A DNA stretch of 64,000 bases from Paludibacteraceae bacterium (GTDB lineage Bacteria; Bacteroidota; Bacteroidia; Bacteroidales; Paludibacteraceae): contig JAKSNJ010000001.1 of assembly GCA_024399965.1 (NCBI GenBank), positions 1-64,000 on the forward strand, written 5' to 3'. The translations under genes were made by a program, and so were the position numbers. Shown here one piece after another: positions 9,384 to 18,189 of this stretch. Under the pieces are notes generated by a model that saw only the letters and a list, made by a program, of their open reading frames with translations, did no database searches and was not told where the DNA came from. Position 1 is the stretch's first letter; every line of letters starts with the position of its first letter.

Positions 9384-10921
9384 ACTTCAGGTTTCATGGT
9401 GGGGAATAAGAGGACTTCCTGTATAGTGGGTTGGCCGGTCATGAGGATAGCCAGACGGTCAATGCCGATGCCGATACCCGATGTGGGCGGCATACCGTAT
9501 TCGAGGGCACGCATGAAGTCGTGGTCAATGACCATCGCCTCGTCGTCGCCTTTCTTGGCAAGGTTCATCTGGTCCACAAAGCGGTTGTATTGGTCGATGG
9601 GGTCGTTCAGCTCGCTGTAAGCGTTGGCGAGTTCTTTGCCGTTTACCATAAGCTCAAAACGCTCGGTCAGACCGGGTTTGCTGCGGTGCATCTTCGTCAG
9701 AGGCGACATCTCGACAGGGTAGTCGGTGATGAACGTGGGCTGAATGAAAGTGCCCTCGCAGGTCTCGCCAAAAATCTCGTCAATGAGTTTGCCCTTGCCC
9801 ATCTTGTCGGTATCTTCCACCCCGAATTTCTTGGCGATGGGACGAATCTCCTCCTCGGTCATGGTGCTGAGGTCGTAGCCGGTCTTTTCCTTGATGGCAT
9901 CGAGGATTGGCAGCCGGCGATAGGGCGCCTTGAAGTCCACTTCGTGGTCACCAATCTGCACTTTGGTGGTGCCGTTGACGGCGATGGCGATGCGCTCGAG
10001 CAACTGCTCGGTGAAAGACATCATCCAGTTATAATCCTTGTACTGCACATAGAGTTCCATGCAGGTAAATTCGGGGTTGTGGCTGCGGTCCATGCCCTCG
10101 TTGCGGAAGTTACGACCTATCTCATATACGCCCTCAAAACCGCCCACGATAAGGCGTTTGAGATAGAGTTCGGTGGCGATGCGTAGGTACATGTCCACGT
10201 CAAGCGTGTTGTGGTGCGTGATGAAAGGACGGGCGCTGGCACCACCGGCTATCTGTTGCAGGATAGGTGTTTCCACCTCGGTATAACCTGCCTCGTCAAA
10301 GACCTGACGCATCGTGCGCAAGATGGTGGCACGCTTGAGGAAGGTGTCCTTCACGCCCTCGTTCACCACGAGGTCCACATAACGCTGGCGATAACGCTGC
10401 TCGGGGTCGTTGAAACCGTCGTACGCCACACCGTCCTTGTACTTGACGATAGGCAGGGGACGGAGCGACTTGCTGAGCACGGTCAGTTTCTGTGCATGCA
10501 CACTGATTTCGCCCATCTGGGTGCGGAACACAAATCCCTCTATACCAATGAAATCGCCAATGTCCAGCAACTTTTTGAAGACCACATTATACATCTGTTG
10601 CTCCACGGTGACAGGCGTTTCACCTTCTGCCACGGGAGCTTGTATATCGTCACGGCTGACGTAGCATTGGATACGTCCTTTGCTGTCCTGCAACTCAATA
10701 AAAGAGGCCTTGCCCATGATGCGCTTGGACATCAAACGCCCGGCAATACTGACTTTGTCGCCGGTGTGCCATGTACCTTCGCCTTCGTCAACGAAGCCGG
10801 CTTTTATGTCGGTGGAATATCCGGTTACCACATATTCGGCAGCGGGGTAGGGGTTGATGCCCATATCGCGCATAGTTTGCAAACTTTGTCTGCGGACTTG
10901 TTCTTGTTCTGAAAGTTCCAT
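9380..10921 (-). CDS. lysS: Lysyl-tRNA synthetase, class II
   Basis: A 513-residue aminoacyl-tRNA synthetase. The N-terminal OB-fold anticodon-binding domain lies around residues 50-160 (VSIAGRLMSKRIMGKASFIE). The class II core shows motif 1 near 215 (DEAGYTEVETPILQQIAGGA), motif 2 (GRNFRNEGMDRSHNPEFT) and motif 3 (GIGIGIDRLAILM). The protein ends shortly after motif 3, like the common bacterial form. It is the first gene of the minus-strand lysS-gpsA-pgi operon and has a well-formed promoter at 10948-10979. Confidence 0.97.
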   Translation of the reverse strand: MELSEQEQVRRQSLQTMRDMGINPYPAAEYVVTGYSTDIKAGFVDEGEGTWHTGDKVSIAGRLMSKRIMGKASFIELQDSKGRIQCYVSRDDIQAPVAEGETPVTVEQQMYNVVFKKLLDIGDFIGIEGFVFRTQMGEISVHAQKLTVLSKSLRPLPIVKYKDGVAYDGFNDPEQRYRQRYVDLVVNEGVKDTFLKRATILRTMRQVFDEAGYTEVETPILQQIAGGASARPFITHHNTLDVDMYLRIATELYLKRLIVGGFEGVYEIGRNFRNEGMDRSHNPEFTCMELYVQYKDYNWMMSFTEQLLERIAIAVNGTTKVQIGDHEVDFKAPYRRLPILDAIKEKTGYDLSTMTEEEIRPIAKKFGVEDTDKMGKGKLIDEIFGETCEGTFIQPTFITDYPVEMSPLTKMHRSKPGLTERFELMVNGKELANAYSELNDPIDQYNRFVDQMNLAKKGDDEAMVIDHDFMRALEYGMPPTSGIGIGIDRLAILMTGQPTIQEVLLFPTMKPEV

Positions 10922-10947
10922 TTTACTCCAAATTTATAATTTGGTTG

Positions 10948-10979
10948 CAAAGTTACAAAAAAAATGGCAAACAACCAAA
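10948..10979 (-). promoter_or_regulatory. Promoter of lysS-gpsA-pgi
   Basis: Read on the minus strand, TTTG (10976-10979) and TAACTTTG (10948-10955) are separated by exactly 20 nt, a full match to the Bacteroidota -33/-7 pattern. The -7 box lies 26 nt before the lysS ATG. Confidence 0.75.
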
Positions 10980-10987
10980 TGTTTGCC
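10957..10987 (-). terminator. dnaK terminator overlapping the lysS promoter
   Basis: On the minus strand GGCAAAC (10981-10987) pairs with GTTTGCC (10966-10972) and is followed by a run of T residues (10957-10964). The hairpin therefore ends dnaK transcription inside the -33/-7 spacer of the lysS promoter. Confidence 0.65.
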
Positions 10988-11030
10988 ACTTTTTTTATTC
11001 GAGTTCTCGAGTTTTCGAGGATTCGAGTCC

Positions 11031-12962
11031 TTACTTGACTTCTTCGAAGTCCACGTCCTCGGCGTTGTTGCCTTTGTCGCTACCGCCGTTGGTCGGACCT
11101 TGTTGGCCGCCATTGAAAGGACCTTGCGGACCGGCTTGTGCGCCTGCGTTTTGTGCGTTGGCAGCGTTGTACATATCCTGACTGGCAGCTTGGAAGGCGG
11201 TCATCAGTTCGTTGTTGTACTTCTCGCACAGGTCAGCGTCTTTCTTCTCGTATGCCTCTTTGAGGTTCTTGAGAGCGGCCTCGATAGGTGCTTTCTTGTC
11301 GGCAGGAATCTTGTCACCCAGTTCAGCTAACTGCTTCTCTGTCTGGAAAATAGTAGCATCGGCCTTGTTGAGTTTTTCCACCTGCTCTTTGGCTTTCTTG
11401 TCGGCCTCGGCATTGGCTTCTGCTTCGGCTTTCATGCGCTTGATTTCGTCGTCAGACAATCCGCTAGATGCCTCGATACGAATCTTTTGCTCCTTGCCGG
11501 TGGCTTTATCTTTGGCGGTAACGTTCAATATACCGTTAGCGTCTATATCGAAGGTCACTTCAATCTGCGGCTCACCGCGGCGGGCAGGCATGATGCCGTC
11601 CAAGTGGAAGATACCGATTTGCTTGTTTTGGGCAGCCATAGGACGCTCACCTTGCAGCACCTTAATCTCTACGGAAGGTTGATTATCCACAGCGGTCGTG
11701 AACACTTCCTGTTTCTTGGTAGGAATAGTCGTGTTGGCTTCAATCATGCGGGTCATCACACCGCCCATCGTCTCAATACCGAGGGACAGGGGCGTTACGT
11801 CCAACAGCAACACGTCTTTCACTTCGCCCGTCAGCACACCGCCTTGAATGGCAGCACCTACAGCCACTACTTCGTCGGGGTTAACGCTCTTGTTGGGCTC
11901 TTTGCCGAAGAAGTTCTTAACGGCTTCCTGGATAGCAGGGATACGGGTCGAACCGCCGACCAAGATAACTTCGTCAATGTCGCTCTTGCTCATGTTGGCG
12001 TTTTGCAAGCAGGTCTCGCAAGGAGCGATAGTGCGCTTGATGAGGTCCTCTACCAACATCTCAAATTTCTGACGGCTCAGGGTCTTTACCAAGTGAGCAG
12101 GCACACCGTTTACCGGCATGATGTACGGCAGGTTAATCTCCGTGCTGGTTGTGTTGGATAACTCTATCTTGGCTTTCTCGGCAGCCTCTTTCAGACGTTG
12201 CATAGCCATCGGGTCTTTGCTCAGGTCGGCACCGCCGTTCTCGTTCTTGAACTCCTGAACGAGCCACTCGATAATGCGATGGTCGAAGTCATCACCGCCA
12301 AGGTGGGTGTCACCGGCTGTGGCTTTAACCTCAAATACGCCGTCGCCCAACTCAAGGATAGATACATCGTGCGTACCGCCACCGCAGTCGAAGACTACTA
12401 TTTTGAGGTCTTTGTTGGCCTTGTCCAAACCGTATGCCAAAGCAGCAGCGGTGGGCTCGTTTACGATACGACGCACATTCAGACCTGCAATCTCACCGGC
12501 CTCTTTGGTGGCTTGACGCTGGCTGTCGTTGAAATAAGCAGGCACCGTGATAACGGCTTCCGTTACTTCCTGACCCAGATAGTCCTCGGCAGTCTTTTTC
12601 ATCTTTTGCAAGATGATAGCCGAAATCTCTTGTGGGGTATAGAGACGGCCGTCAATATCTACGCGAGGGGTGTTGTTGTCGCCTTTTACTACCTTGTAAG
12701 GTACGCGGGCGATTTCCTGACCGAGACGGTCGTAACTCTCACCCATGAAACGCTTGATACTGTTTACCGTTTTGGTGGGGTTGGTGATGGCTTGACGCTT
12801 GGCAGGGTCACCCACTTTGCGCTCGCCACCTTCTACAAAACCAATAACGGACGGGGTCGTGCGTTTACCTTCACTGTTGGTGATAACCATTGGTTCGTTG
12901 CCTTCCATTACAGCAACGCAGGAGTTCGTTGTTCCTAAATCAATTCCGATAATCTTACTCAT
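11031..12962 (-). CDS. dnaK: Molecular chaperone DnaK (Hsp70)
   Basis: A 643-residue Hsp70. The ATPase domain covers residues 1-385, with phosphate loops [32 protein letters not shown] and [15 protein letters not shown]. The interdomain linker [13 protein letters not shown] is intact. The substrate-binding beta domain and helical lid follow to about 610. The tail is rich in Gly, Asn and Gln ([19 protein letters not shown]), replacing the more usual acidic end, though it still finishes DVDFEEVK. It stands alone here (no grpE or dnaJ nearby). No clear TAnnTTTG promoter is visible in the 237-nt upstream region, which holds a REP-like repeat. Confidence 0.98.
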   Translation of the reverse strand: MSKIIGIDLGTTNSCVAVMEGNEPMVITNSEGKRTTPSVIGFVEGGERKVGDPAKRQAITNPTKTVNSIKRFMGESYDRLGQEIARVPYKVVKGDNNTPRVDIDGRLYTPQEISAIILQKMKKTAEDYLGQEVTEAVITVPAYFNDSQRQATKEAGEIAGLNVRRIVNEPTAAALAYGLDKANKDLKIVVFDCGGGTHDVSILELGDGVFEVKATAGDTHLGGDDFDHRIIEWLVQEFKNENGGADLSKDPMAMQRLKEAAEKAKIELSNTTSTEINLPYIMPVNGVPAHLVKTLSRQKFEMLVEDLIKRTIAPCETCLQNANMSKSDIDEVILVGGSTRIPAIQEAVKNFFGKEPNKSVNPDEVVAVGAAIQGGVLTGEVKDVLLLDVTPLSLGIETMGGVMTRMIEANTTIPTKKQEVFTTAVDNQPSVEIKVLQGERPMAAQNKQIGIFHLDGIMPARRGEPQIEVTFDIDANGILNVTAKDKATGKEQKIRIEASSGLSDDEIKRMKAEAEANAEADKKAKEQVEKLNKADATIFQTEKQLAELGDKIPADKKAPIEAALKNLKEAYEKKDADLCEKYNNELMTAFQAASQDMYNAANAQNAGAQAGPQGPFNGGQQGPTNGGSDKGNNAEDVDFEEVK

Positions 12963-13018
12963 AGTTGTATGTTTTTTTAGTTAATTATTCAGTTTCGTTT
13001 CACTCTCTGATAGATTAT

Positions 13019-13123
13019 AGACCGTTCGCTTTGCTCTCTGATGGAGTATAGAGTATGGACAGTCCTTAGTCCTTATTCTATCAGCCGCAGGCGGTCTATC
13101 TTCCAACAGCCGCAGGCGGTCTG
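13019..13123 (+). repeat. REP-like hairpin element, copy 2 plus a half copy
   Basis: A full copy at 13019-13097 runs from AGACCG to CGGTCT. Inner complementary arms (CTGATGGA with TCTATCAG) enclose the core. A second partial right end (CAGCCGCAGGCGGTCT) follows at 13107-13122. It occupies the region upstream of dnaK, between dnaK and the methyltransferase gene. Confidence 0.8.
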
Positions 13124-13199
13124 GTAGTTCTGCTACTAAACTAACAAACGCCGTGCCAAAGCACAGCGTCTGCCATTTTGTCAGTTTTCTTGTTGGCGA

Positions 13200-14441
13200 T
13201 TATGACACGCGGTCTGCCAAAAGGAGAATGGGTTTGCCACTCGCGCGTGTACCTATAATATATTGTGTACCGCCATCGCGTACGTGGAGTTTCTTTTTCA
13301 GTTCCTCTGCCCCCATGACGTAGTTACGCGTCAGCACGTTATACTGCCCCCCACGCACATCGTGCATTGTGCATTGTGCATTGTGAACCTTAAAAACTCG
13401 TCCCGGAAAATCGTCTATCAGTTGGTCAGACACATACAGATGCGTGTTCACGTCCAGTTTGCTCAATCCGTATCGTGCCCCGACCAACTTGTACGCCCCG
13501 GCTTTCAGTATAGCGGCACCGGGCTCGTACAAATAACAATTTGTAAATGAATCAGTTTGTAAATTTGTAAATGGACACATCGTGTTTTCCTCTTCCTCTC
13601 GTGTGAACTCAAACTGCCACCCTTCCGCCACATCTGTAGCTATCATAACATCCCCCTTACTGAGGGGGATTGGGGGTGTCACCAACAGCACCTCTTTGAC
13701 CTCGTTTTTGACCGCCACCACATGCACCTGCCACCCGTCGCCTAAACTGCGCAAAGCAGCCGTGATGTCCAGCATGGGGGACAATTTAATCATTATCGTG
13801 TCTGCCACCTCTCGCATACGGGGTAGCAGTTCCACTACATTGGGCGTGCAGTCCTCTAACCGAAAAACTTTGCCACCGTTCTTGTCCCGTCGGGCAGGGT
13901 CAATGTAGATGGTGGAGAAATAGCGTTTAGACCGTTCGCTATGCTCACTGATGGAGTGTGGAGTATGGACTGTCCTTATTCCATCAGCCGAAGGCAGTCT
14001 ATTGAGAAATTCTTCCGCGGTCGTGTTATGTATGGTCACTTTGGAGGGTAGATTATGTTGTGCAAGGGCACAAAGTTCGGCATTTTGCTCCACGTAGTCC
14101 ACCGTCTCAAAGTTCTCGCTCATAAAATAGGTATCTACTCCTGCCCCTCCGGTCAAATCTATCAAATGCCGCATTGTGCATTGTGCATTGTCAACTGTCA
14201 ATTTTGCTTTGTACCTTGCCGTGGCTTCGGACGAACATTGTTCACAACTCAGCCGTGGCGGATACCACCAGTTCCCTGCAGCAAACGTGGGCAGTTTATC
14301 TTTTGTTCGCTGATAGCCCTCTACCTGCTGCAGAAAAAAACGCCAGTCCTCGTCCAAGAGGTCGGCATAGCGTGAACGGCAGAGGGCAAGGTTCTCCACC
14401 TTGTCCTCTAAATGGGCTTGTATAAAAGCAGGGCTTACCAA
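13200..14441 (-). CDS. Class I SAM-dependent methyltransferase (THUMP-like), repeat-riddled
   Basis: A 413-residue protein with the SAM-binding motif LIDLTGGAGVDTYF and a later motif IYIDPARRDKNGGKVF. The ending GVLTRNYVMGAEELKKKL (approximate) and the final RASGKPILLLADRV resemble the THUMP-like domain of a Bacteroidota methyltransferase family of unknown substrate. The frame crosses four dispersed repeats: CATTGTG heptamers near 14170-14200 and 13369-13389, a 72-bp REP element at 13929-14000, and the 33-bp palindrome at 13648-13680. Each keeps the frame open and adds foreign-looking peptides such as TVHTPHSISEHSERSKRYF. The gene overlaps the downstream end of the lipoprotein gene at 14435 by 7 nt. 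Confidence 0.85.
   Translation of the reverse strand: MVSPAFIQAHLEDKVENLALCRSRYADLLDEDWRFFLQQVEGYQRTKDKLPTFAAGNWWYPPRLSCEQCSSEATARYKAKLTVDNAQCTMRHLIDLTGGAGVDTYFMSENFETVDYVEQNAELCALAQHNLPSKVTIHNTTAEEFLNRLPSADGIRTVHTPHSISEHSERSKRYFSTIYIDPARRDKNGGKVFRLEDCTPNVVELLPRMREVADTIMIKLSPMLDITAALRSLGDGWQVHVVAVKNEVKEVLLVTPPIPLSKGDVMIATDVAEGWQFEFTREEEENTMCPFTNLQTDSFTNCYLYEPGAAILKAGAYKLVGARYGLSKLDVNTHLYVSDQLIDDFPGRVFKVHNAQCTMHDVRGGQYNVLTRNYVMGAEELKKKLHVRDGGTQYIIGTRASGKPILLLADRVS
13648..13680 (-). repeat. 33-bp palindromic repeat inside the methyltransferase gene
   Basis: CCCCCTTACTGAGGGGG with flanks forms a palindrome followed by a G-rich arm. It is read in frame as VTPPIPLSKGDVM. A near-identical copy is in mutS2 at 15288-15320. 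Related shorter forms occur at about 23797-23825 (in batD, PPLKGDREG) and 41377-41410 (intergenic). Confidence 0.75.
13929..14000 (+). repeat. REP-like hairpin element, copy 3, inside a coding sequence
   Basis: Exactly 72 bp from AGACCG to CAGTCT, with the same internal arms as the other copies. Because 72 is a multiple of three, it inserts 24 codons into the methyltransferase frame without a stop. Confidence 0.85.
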
Positions 14442-14908
14442 TTGATTACCACACGGAATTGTTGTGTAGGAGGATCAAATTCGCTGCTGTTCTCATACAC
14501 GAAATCAGATGCGCGATACTGGAACTCTACCCAACCACGGCCAAACTCATAGTCGTATGTTTCGGTGAACACGTAATCTTCTTCGGGGGACTCACCATAT
14601 TCCTTTTTGTGACGCACGTAGGGCAACTGACGTTGATAATAGGTGTCGCTGTCCGGCTCCTTGAGGTAGATGTACACGTTAATAAAACCGTTGAGTAGCA
14701 CCTTGTCCGTCAATTCGGGTACATCGTCGCACAGATACCTGAAATAACTGCCCTCGGCGGATTCGGTGTACTGCCAATCTGCGGCATTGACGGTGACGTC
14801 AAATACGCACCACTCAACATTCATACCGGGGTCACCTTTTTCCCCTTTGCAACTGGTCAAACTCATGGCAGCCACTATTGCCACCAACATAAATACATAC
14901 TTTTTCAT
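14435..14908 (-). CDS. Lipoprotein of unknown function
   Basis: A 157-residue protein with a lipoprotein signal peptide (MKKYVFMLVAIVAAMSLTSC, lipobox LTSC). The lipidated Cys is directly followed by a minimal collagen-like patch KGEKGDPGMNVEW. The remainder is acidic and aromatic with beta-strand character and no recognised domain. Similar short lipoproteins with a Gly-Pro-rich start occur widely in Bacteroidales; their role is unknown. It lies between mutS2 and the methyltransferase on the same strand and overlaps the latter by 7 nt. Confidence 0.75.
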   Translation of the reverse strand: MKKYVFMLVAIVAAMSLTSCKGEKGDPGMNVEWCVFDVTVNAADWQYTESAEGSYFRYLCDDVPELTDKVLLNGFINVYIYLKEPDSDTYYQRQLPYVRHKKEYGESPEEDYVFTETYDYEFGRGWVEFQYRASDFVYENSSEFDPPTQQFRVVINW

Positions 14909-14923
14909 AATCTATTGTTTTTG

Positions 14924-17257
14924 TTATACTTCCACTATCGTAAACCCTGCTCCGCCGTGGTTGACATCGCCTTCGTAAAAGTCGCGAATGCGGTTTTGTT
15001 TCTTGAGTCGTTGCAGGTATTTCTGTGTCATCTGTTTAAGCGCGCCTGTGCCTGTGCCGTGTAATATACTCACCTCACCGGCATTGACCATCACAGCCGA
15101 GTCCATGTAGGCAATCAGTTGTTCCTCGGCCTCGTCTAAACGGTATCCGCGCAGGTCCAACTCGCGTTGGAAACGGAGTTTGGCACGACGAATAGTATCT
15201 ACCACCATCAGCTGTGAAGAGGGTAGTGACTTGCTCATTCCTTTCAAGTCCTTAAAGTCCCTCAATACCTCGCCTTTCTGCTTTTTTACATCCCCCTTAT
15301 TGAGGGGGCTTGGGGGTGTCCCCACTTTCAACTTTAGACTTTCTACTTTTTTCCGCGCTCTTTGCGTCCGTTCTTTGTCGGCTTTGCTCTCTTTTATTTC
15401 GCGAATAGTGCGTTCGATGGTGGCGTTACTCTGTTGCAGCAAATTCTGTGCCTCTTCCTTTGCCTCTGCGATAATCTCTTTCTTTTTGGCTTTCAGACCG
15501 GCTATCTCTTGTTCGTAGAACGCTATTTTCTCCTCCAAGTGCTTCTCACGCTGCCGTATATTCTGCCGTTTATTCTCCCAGTAACGCTTGTCTCGGGCGA
15601 TGTCCTGCAACTGTTTATCGTAGTCAATATGTTCGATGCCGACGATGTCAATGGCCTGTTGCACAATCGTTTCCGGCAAACCTGTCTGACGGGCTATCTC
15701 AATGGCGAAACTGGACCCTGCCTGCCCTACACTCAGTTCAAATAGGGGCTTGAGCGCGCCTCGGTCGTATAGCATAGCGCCGTTGAGCATACCTTCCGTC
15801 TGTTCGGCAAGGTGCTTGAGGTTGGCATAGTGGGTAGTGACGATGCCGATGGAGTGCTGCGCGTTGAGTTTGGACAAGATGGCCTCTGCCAAGGCCCCAC
15901 CAATCGTGGGCTCAGTACCCGAACCGAACTCGTCAATGAGGAAAAGTGTCTGGTTGTCTGCGTGTTGCACAAAGTATTTCATGTTGCGCAGATGGGAGGA
16001 GTAGGTACTCAGGTCGTCGGCTATACTCTGTTCGTCGCCTATGTCGATGAGGATTTGCTGGAATATTCCTGCCTGACTGTCTTCTGCCACCGGCACGAGC
16101 AGACCGCATTGCAGCATATACTGAATCAGTCCTATTGTCTTGAGTGTAACCGACTTACCTCCGGCATTAGGGCCGGATATCACGAGAATCCGATTTCTCC
16201 ATTCTCCATTCTCATTTCTCCATTCTCCATTCTCATTTCTCCATTCTCCATTCCCTAATCTTAGACTCAGTGGCACCACTTGTCGTCCTTCGTCCATAAA
16301 GCGCAAATAGAGTACGGGGTGCCGTGCTTGCTTAAGGTCTAATATAGGACGCTCGGTCAGTTGTGGCGCAATGCCCTGCAACACGATACCCAATTCGGCT
16401 TTGGCGCAAAGGAAATCAATATGTGCCAAATAGGTCTGCATACCTAATATATCGGGCACGAAGGGACGTATGTAGTTGGTCAGGTCAATGAGAATACGTG
16501 CGCGCTCACGCCGTTCCTCGCCTTCCAACGTGCGGATATGGTTGTTGGCTTCCACCACGGCTGCCGGTTCGATGAAGACGGTCTTGCCCGTGGCACTCTC
16601 GTCGTGTACGATACCGCCTATTTTCTTTTTCAGTCCGGGGGGAACGGGCAGTACCAGCCGTCCCTCGCGCATAGTGGGGGTGGCGTCTTTGCCTAATAGG
16701 CCATCGGCTTGGGCTTGACGTAATATGCCGTTGATGGCTCTGCTGACAGACCCTTGTGCGGCATTCAGTTCTTTGCGTATGCGTGCCAATTCGGGTGAAG
16801 CGTTATCGCGCAGTTGACCAAAGGGGTCAATTATCTTGTCTATACGGGTTTTTAACGGGGGTAGAACGGGAGTAGAAGCTAAGGTTAGTGTACTGATAAT
16901 AGGAAATCGAGTACTATCTAAGTGACTGAAGAACTGCTCTAATTCAATGGCATAACTGATGGTCTGCCTGAGGTGGTGCAACTCTTGTTCGTCCAAGAAC
17001 AACCCCTCAACGCGGATACGTGCCATGTCCTCACGCAAATCGTGAATGGCACCGCGTGGAAACGACAGGGACGCATCTTGCTGCACATGCACCATCTCCT
17101 GTGTCTCGCCCAACAACCGTTGCACGGTCTCGTAGTCCGTTTGGAAGGTCATGGCATCTACCTGCTCCTGCCCCAACGACGATGAACAATAGCGACTTAG
17201 ACGTTCACGGAGAACGTCAAAATCCAGTTTCTTCTCTATGTTGGCAGGATAGTTCAT
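14924..17257 (-). CDS. mutS2: MutS2 family ATPase/endonuclease
   Basis: A 777-residue MutS2, implicated in other bacteria in suppressing recombination and in rescuing collided ribosomes. The core and clamp region precede the ATPase: Walker A GPNAGGKSVTLKTIG, Walker B TLFLIDEFGSGTEP. A long coiled coil follows (about residues 510-640), and the C-terminal Smr nuclease domain begins near ELDLRGYRLDEAEEQL and contains HGTGTGALKQ. The start is the ATG at 17257 (MNYPANIEKKL), overlapping the DUF721 stop by 4 nt. Two repeats are embedded: a 63-bp heptamer tract just before Walker A (NGEWRNE three times) and the 33-bp palindrome before the Smr domain. Confidence 0.95.
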   Translation of the reverse strand: MNYPANIEKKLDFDVLRERLSRYCSSSLGQEQVDAMTFQTDYETVQRLLGETQEMVHVQQDASLSFPRGAIHDLREDMARIRVEGLFLDEQELHHLRQTISYAIELEQFFSHLDSTRFPIISTLTLASTPVLPPLKTRIDKIIDPFGQLRDNASPELARIRKELNAAQGSVSRAINGILRQAQADGLLGKDATPTMREGRLVLPVPPGLKKKIGGIVHDESATGKTVFIEPAAVVEANNHIRTLEGEERRERARILIDLTNYIRPFVPDILGMQTYLAHIDFLCAKAELGIVLQGIAPQLTERPILDLKQARHPVLYLRFMDEGRQVVPLSLRLGNGEWRNENGEWRNENGEWRNRILVISGPNAGGKSVTLKTIGLIQYMLQCGLLVPVAEDSQAGIFQQILIDIGDEQSIADDLSTYSSHLRNMKYFVQHADNQTLFLIDEFGSGTEPTIGGALAEAILSKLNAQHSIGIVTTHYANLKHLAEQTEGMLNGAMLYDRGALKPLFELSVGQAGSSFAIEIARQTGLPETIVQQAIDIVGIEHIDYDKQLQDIARDKRYWENKRQNIRQREKHLEEKIAFYEQEIAGLKAKKKEIIAEAKEEAQNLLQQSNATIERTIREIKESKADKERTQRARKKVESLKLKVGTPPSPLNKGDVKKQKGEVLRDFKDLKGMSKSLPSSQLMVVDTIRRAKLRFQRELDLRGYRLDEAEEQLIAYMDSAVMVNAGEVSILHGTGTGALKQMTQKYLQRLKKQNRIRDFYEGDVNHGGAGFTIVEV
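15288..15320 (-). repeat. 33-bp palindromic repeat inside mutS2
   Basis: A near-identical copy of the element at 13648-13680 (CCCCCTTATTGAGGGGG core). It is read in frame as GTPPSPLNKGDVKK in the linker between the MutS2 coiled coil and the Smr domain. Confidence 0.75.
16192..16254 (-). repeat. Heptamer tract (three 21-bp units) inside mutS2
   Basis: Nine 7-bp units arranged as three 21-bp repeats (CATTTCT, CCATTCT, CCATTCT). They are read as repeated NGEWRNE and lie immediately before the Walker A strand (RILVISGPNAGGKS). The 21-bp period preserves the frame. Confidence 0.8.
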
Positions 17258-17538
17258 CTCAATCTGATATCTTCGATGACTTTGGCACCGATGCTCTCGT
17301 TCAGTTTCTTGATGAGGGCTGTGCGGCATTCAAATAGTTGCTGTTTGAGTGCGGCAGAGCGAATTTGCACGTATAGGACTTGTTCTTTTATTTCTATGTT
17401 GCCGGTCAGACGTGCCACCTGTGGACCCATTATCTCGGGCCATTTTTCAACGAGCAGGTCGCCTAACATCTGCTGTTCCATGCCGTTCTCACGGAAATAG
17501 GCCGCCAATATCTCTCCTATGGGTGCTGCTTGAGCCAC
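17254..17538 (-). CDS. DUF721 (DciA-like) protein
   Basis: A 94-residue protein beginning MAQAAPIGEILAAYFRENGM, with the DUF721 signature VEKWPEIMGPQVARLT and YVQIRSAALKQQLFECRTAL. DUF721 proteins resemble the N-terminal KH-like part of DciA, the ancestral replicative-helicase loader; a role with DnaB is inferred from the family only. It overlaps the mutS2 start by 4 nt, so the two genes are probably coupled. Confidence 0.85.
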   Translation of the reverse strand: MAQAAPIGEILAAYFRENGMEQQMLGDLLVEKWPEIMGPQVARLTGNIEIKEQVLYVQIRSAALKQQLFECRTALIKKLNESIGAKVIEDIRLR

Positions 17539-17548
17539 AATTTTTTAT

Positions 17549-17604
17549 TATCTATTACCTGTTATCTTTTATCTTTTATCTTTTATCTGTTCCCTGCTAT
17601 CTTG
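17549..17604 (+). repeat. Heptamer tandem repeat between DUF721 gene and glucosaminidase
   Basis: Eight 7-bp units of the type TATCTTT/TATCTGT/TCCCTGC. The tract overlaps the last codons of the glucosaminidase gene (ending AGNR), so it also sets that protein's C terminus. Confidence 0.8.
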
Positions 17605-18092
17605 TCTAACTCGTATCGCTCAATCAGGTCAATGAGTTTTTGCGGATATTTGGGGTCGGTGGCATAGCCGCATTGTTTCAGACCTTTTGCCCAACCCTGA
17701 TAATCGCTTGCGTCTAACTCGAACAGTGAGGCATAACGTTTGCGCTTGAGGAAGAGCGAGTGGTCAATAAACGAATCTTCGGGGTCGTAGTATTTACGGA
17801 AGCACTCGGCTTGTGCATCATCGTCGTGTGAGTAGGTCTCCCACTTCCACTCGGAGGAGCATTTGATACCAAAGTGGTTGTTGGCTTGGGTGGCCAACTC
17901 GCTCAGTCCTGCCCCCGATTCCAGCAGTGCCTGTGCCATGGTGATGGCAGCAGGAACGCCGTATTCCTCTTCCTGCTGCAGAACGATGGCCTTGTAGCGG
18001 TCGATATAAGCCAAATAATTGCTATCTAATTGCTCTTGTGCATGAATTTTCACGCAGCATAAAATCAATAAAAGAAGTCCTATTCTGTGCAT
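17583..18092 (-). CDS. Secreted glucosaminidase-domain protein (peptidoglycan hydrolase)
   Basis: A 169-residue protein with a signal peptide (MHRIGLLLLILCCVKIHA) followed by an N-acetylglucosaminidase (FlgJ/LytD-type) domain. The region YGVPAAITMAQALLESGAG contains the expected catalytic Glu, and NNHFGIKCSSEWKWETYSHD and RYASLFELDASDYQGWAKGL are family signatures. It probably trims peptidoglycan in the periplasm. The ATG at 18092 is preferred because upstream codons of the same frame come from a REP element and because it follows the minus-strand promoter at 18112-18143. Confidence 0.9.
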   Translation of the reverse strand: MHRIGLLLLILCCVKIHAQEQLDSNYLAYIDRYKAIVLQQEEEYGVPAAITMAQALLESGAGLSELATQANNHFGIKCSSEWKWETYSHDDDAQAECFRKYYDPEDSFIDHSLFLKRKRYASLFELDASDYQGWAKGLKQCGYATDPKYPQKLIDLIERYELDKIAGNR

Positions 18093-18111
18093 AATTTCAA
18101 CTTTTGCGGTG

Positions 18112-18143
18112 CAAAAGTACAAAAAAATTTCCATATTTGCAAA
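18112..18143 (-). promoter_or_regulatory. Promoter of the glucosaminidase gene
   Basis: On the minus strand TTTG (18140-18143), a 20-nt spacer and TACTTTTG (18112-18119) match the consensus. A plus-strand TACCTTTG at 18152-18159 lies back to back and may serve folK, with a poor -33 box. Confidence 0.7.
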
Positions 18144-18189
18144 AAAAAGTGTACCTTTGCACTTGATTTCGGAAAAGAACGAGGAACAA

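Noticed and set aside
7298..12938. Plus-strand open frames opposite pgi, gpsA, lysS and dnaK
   Set aside because: They are antisense shadows of conserved housekeeping genes and have no family features.
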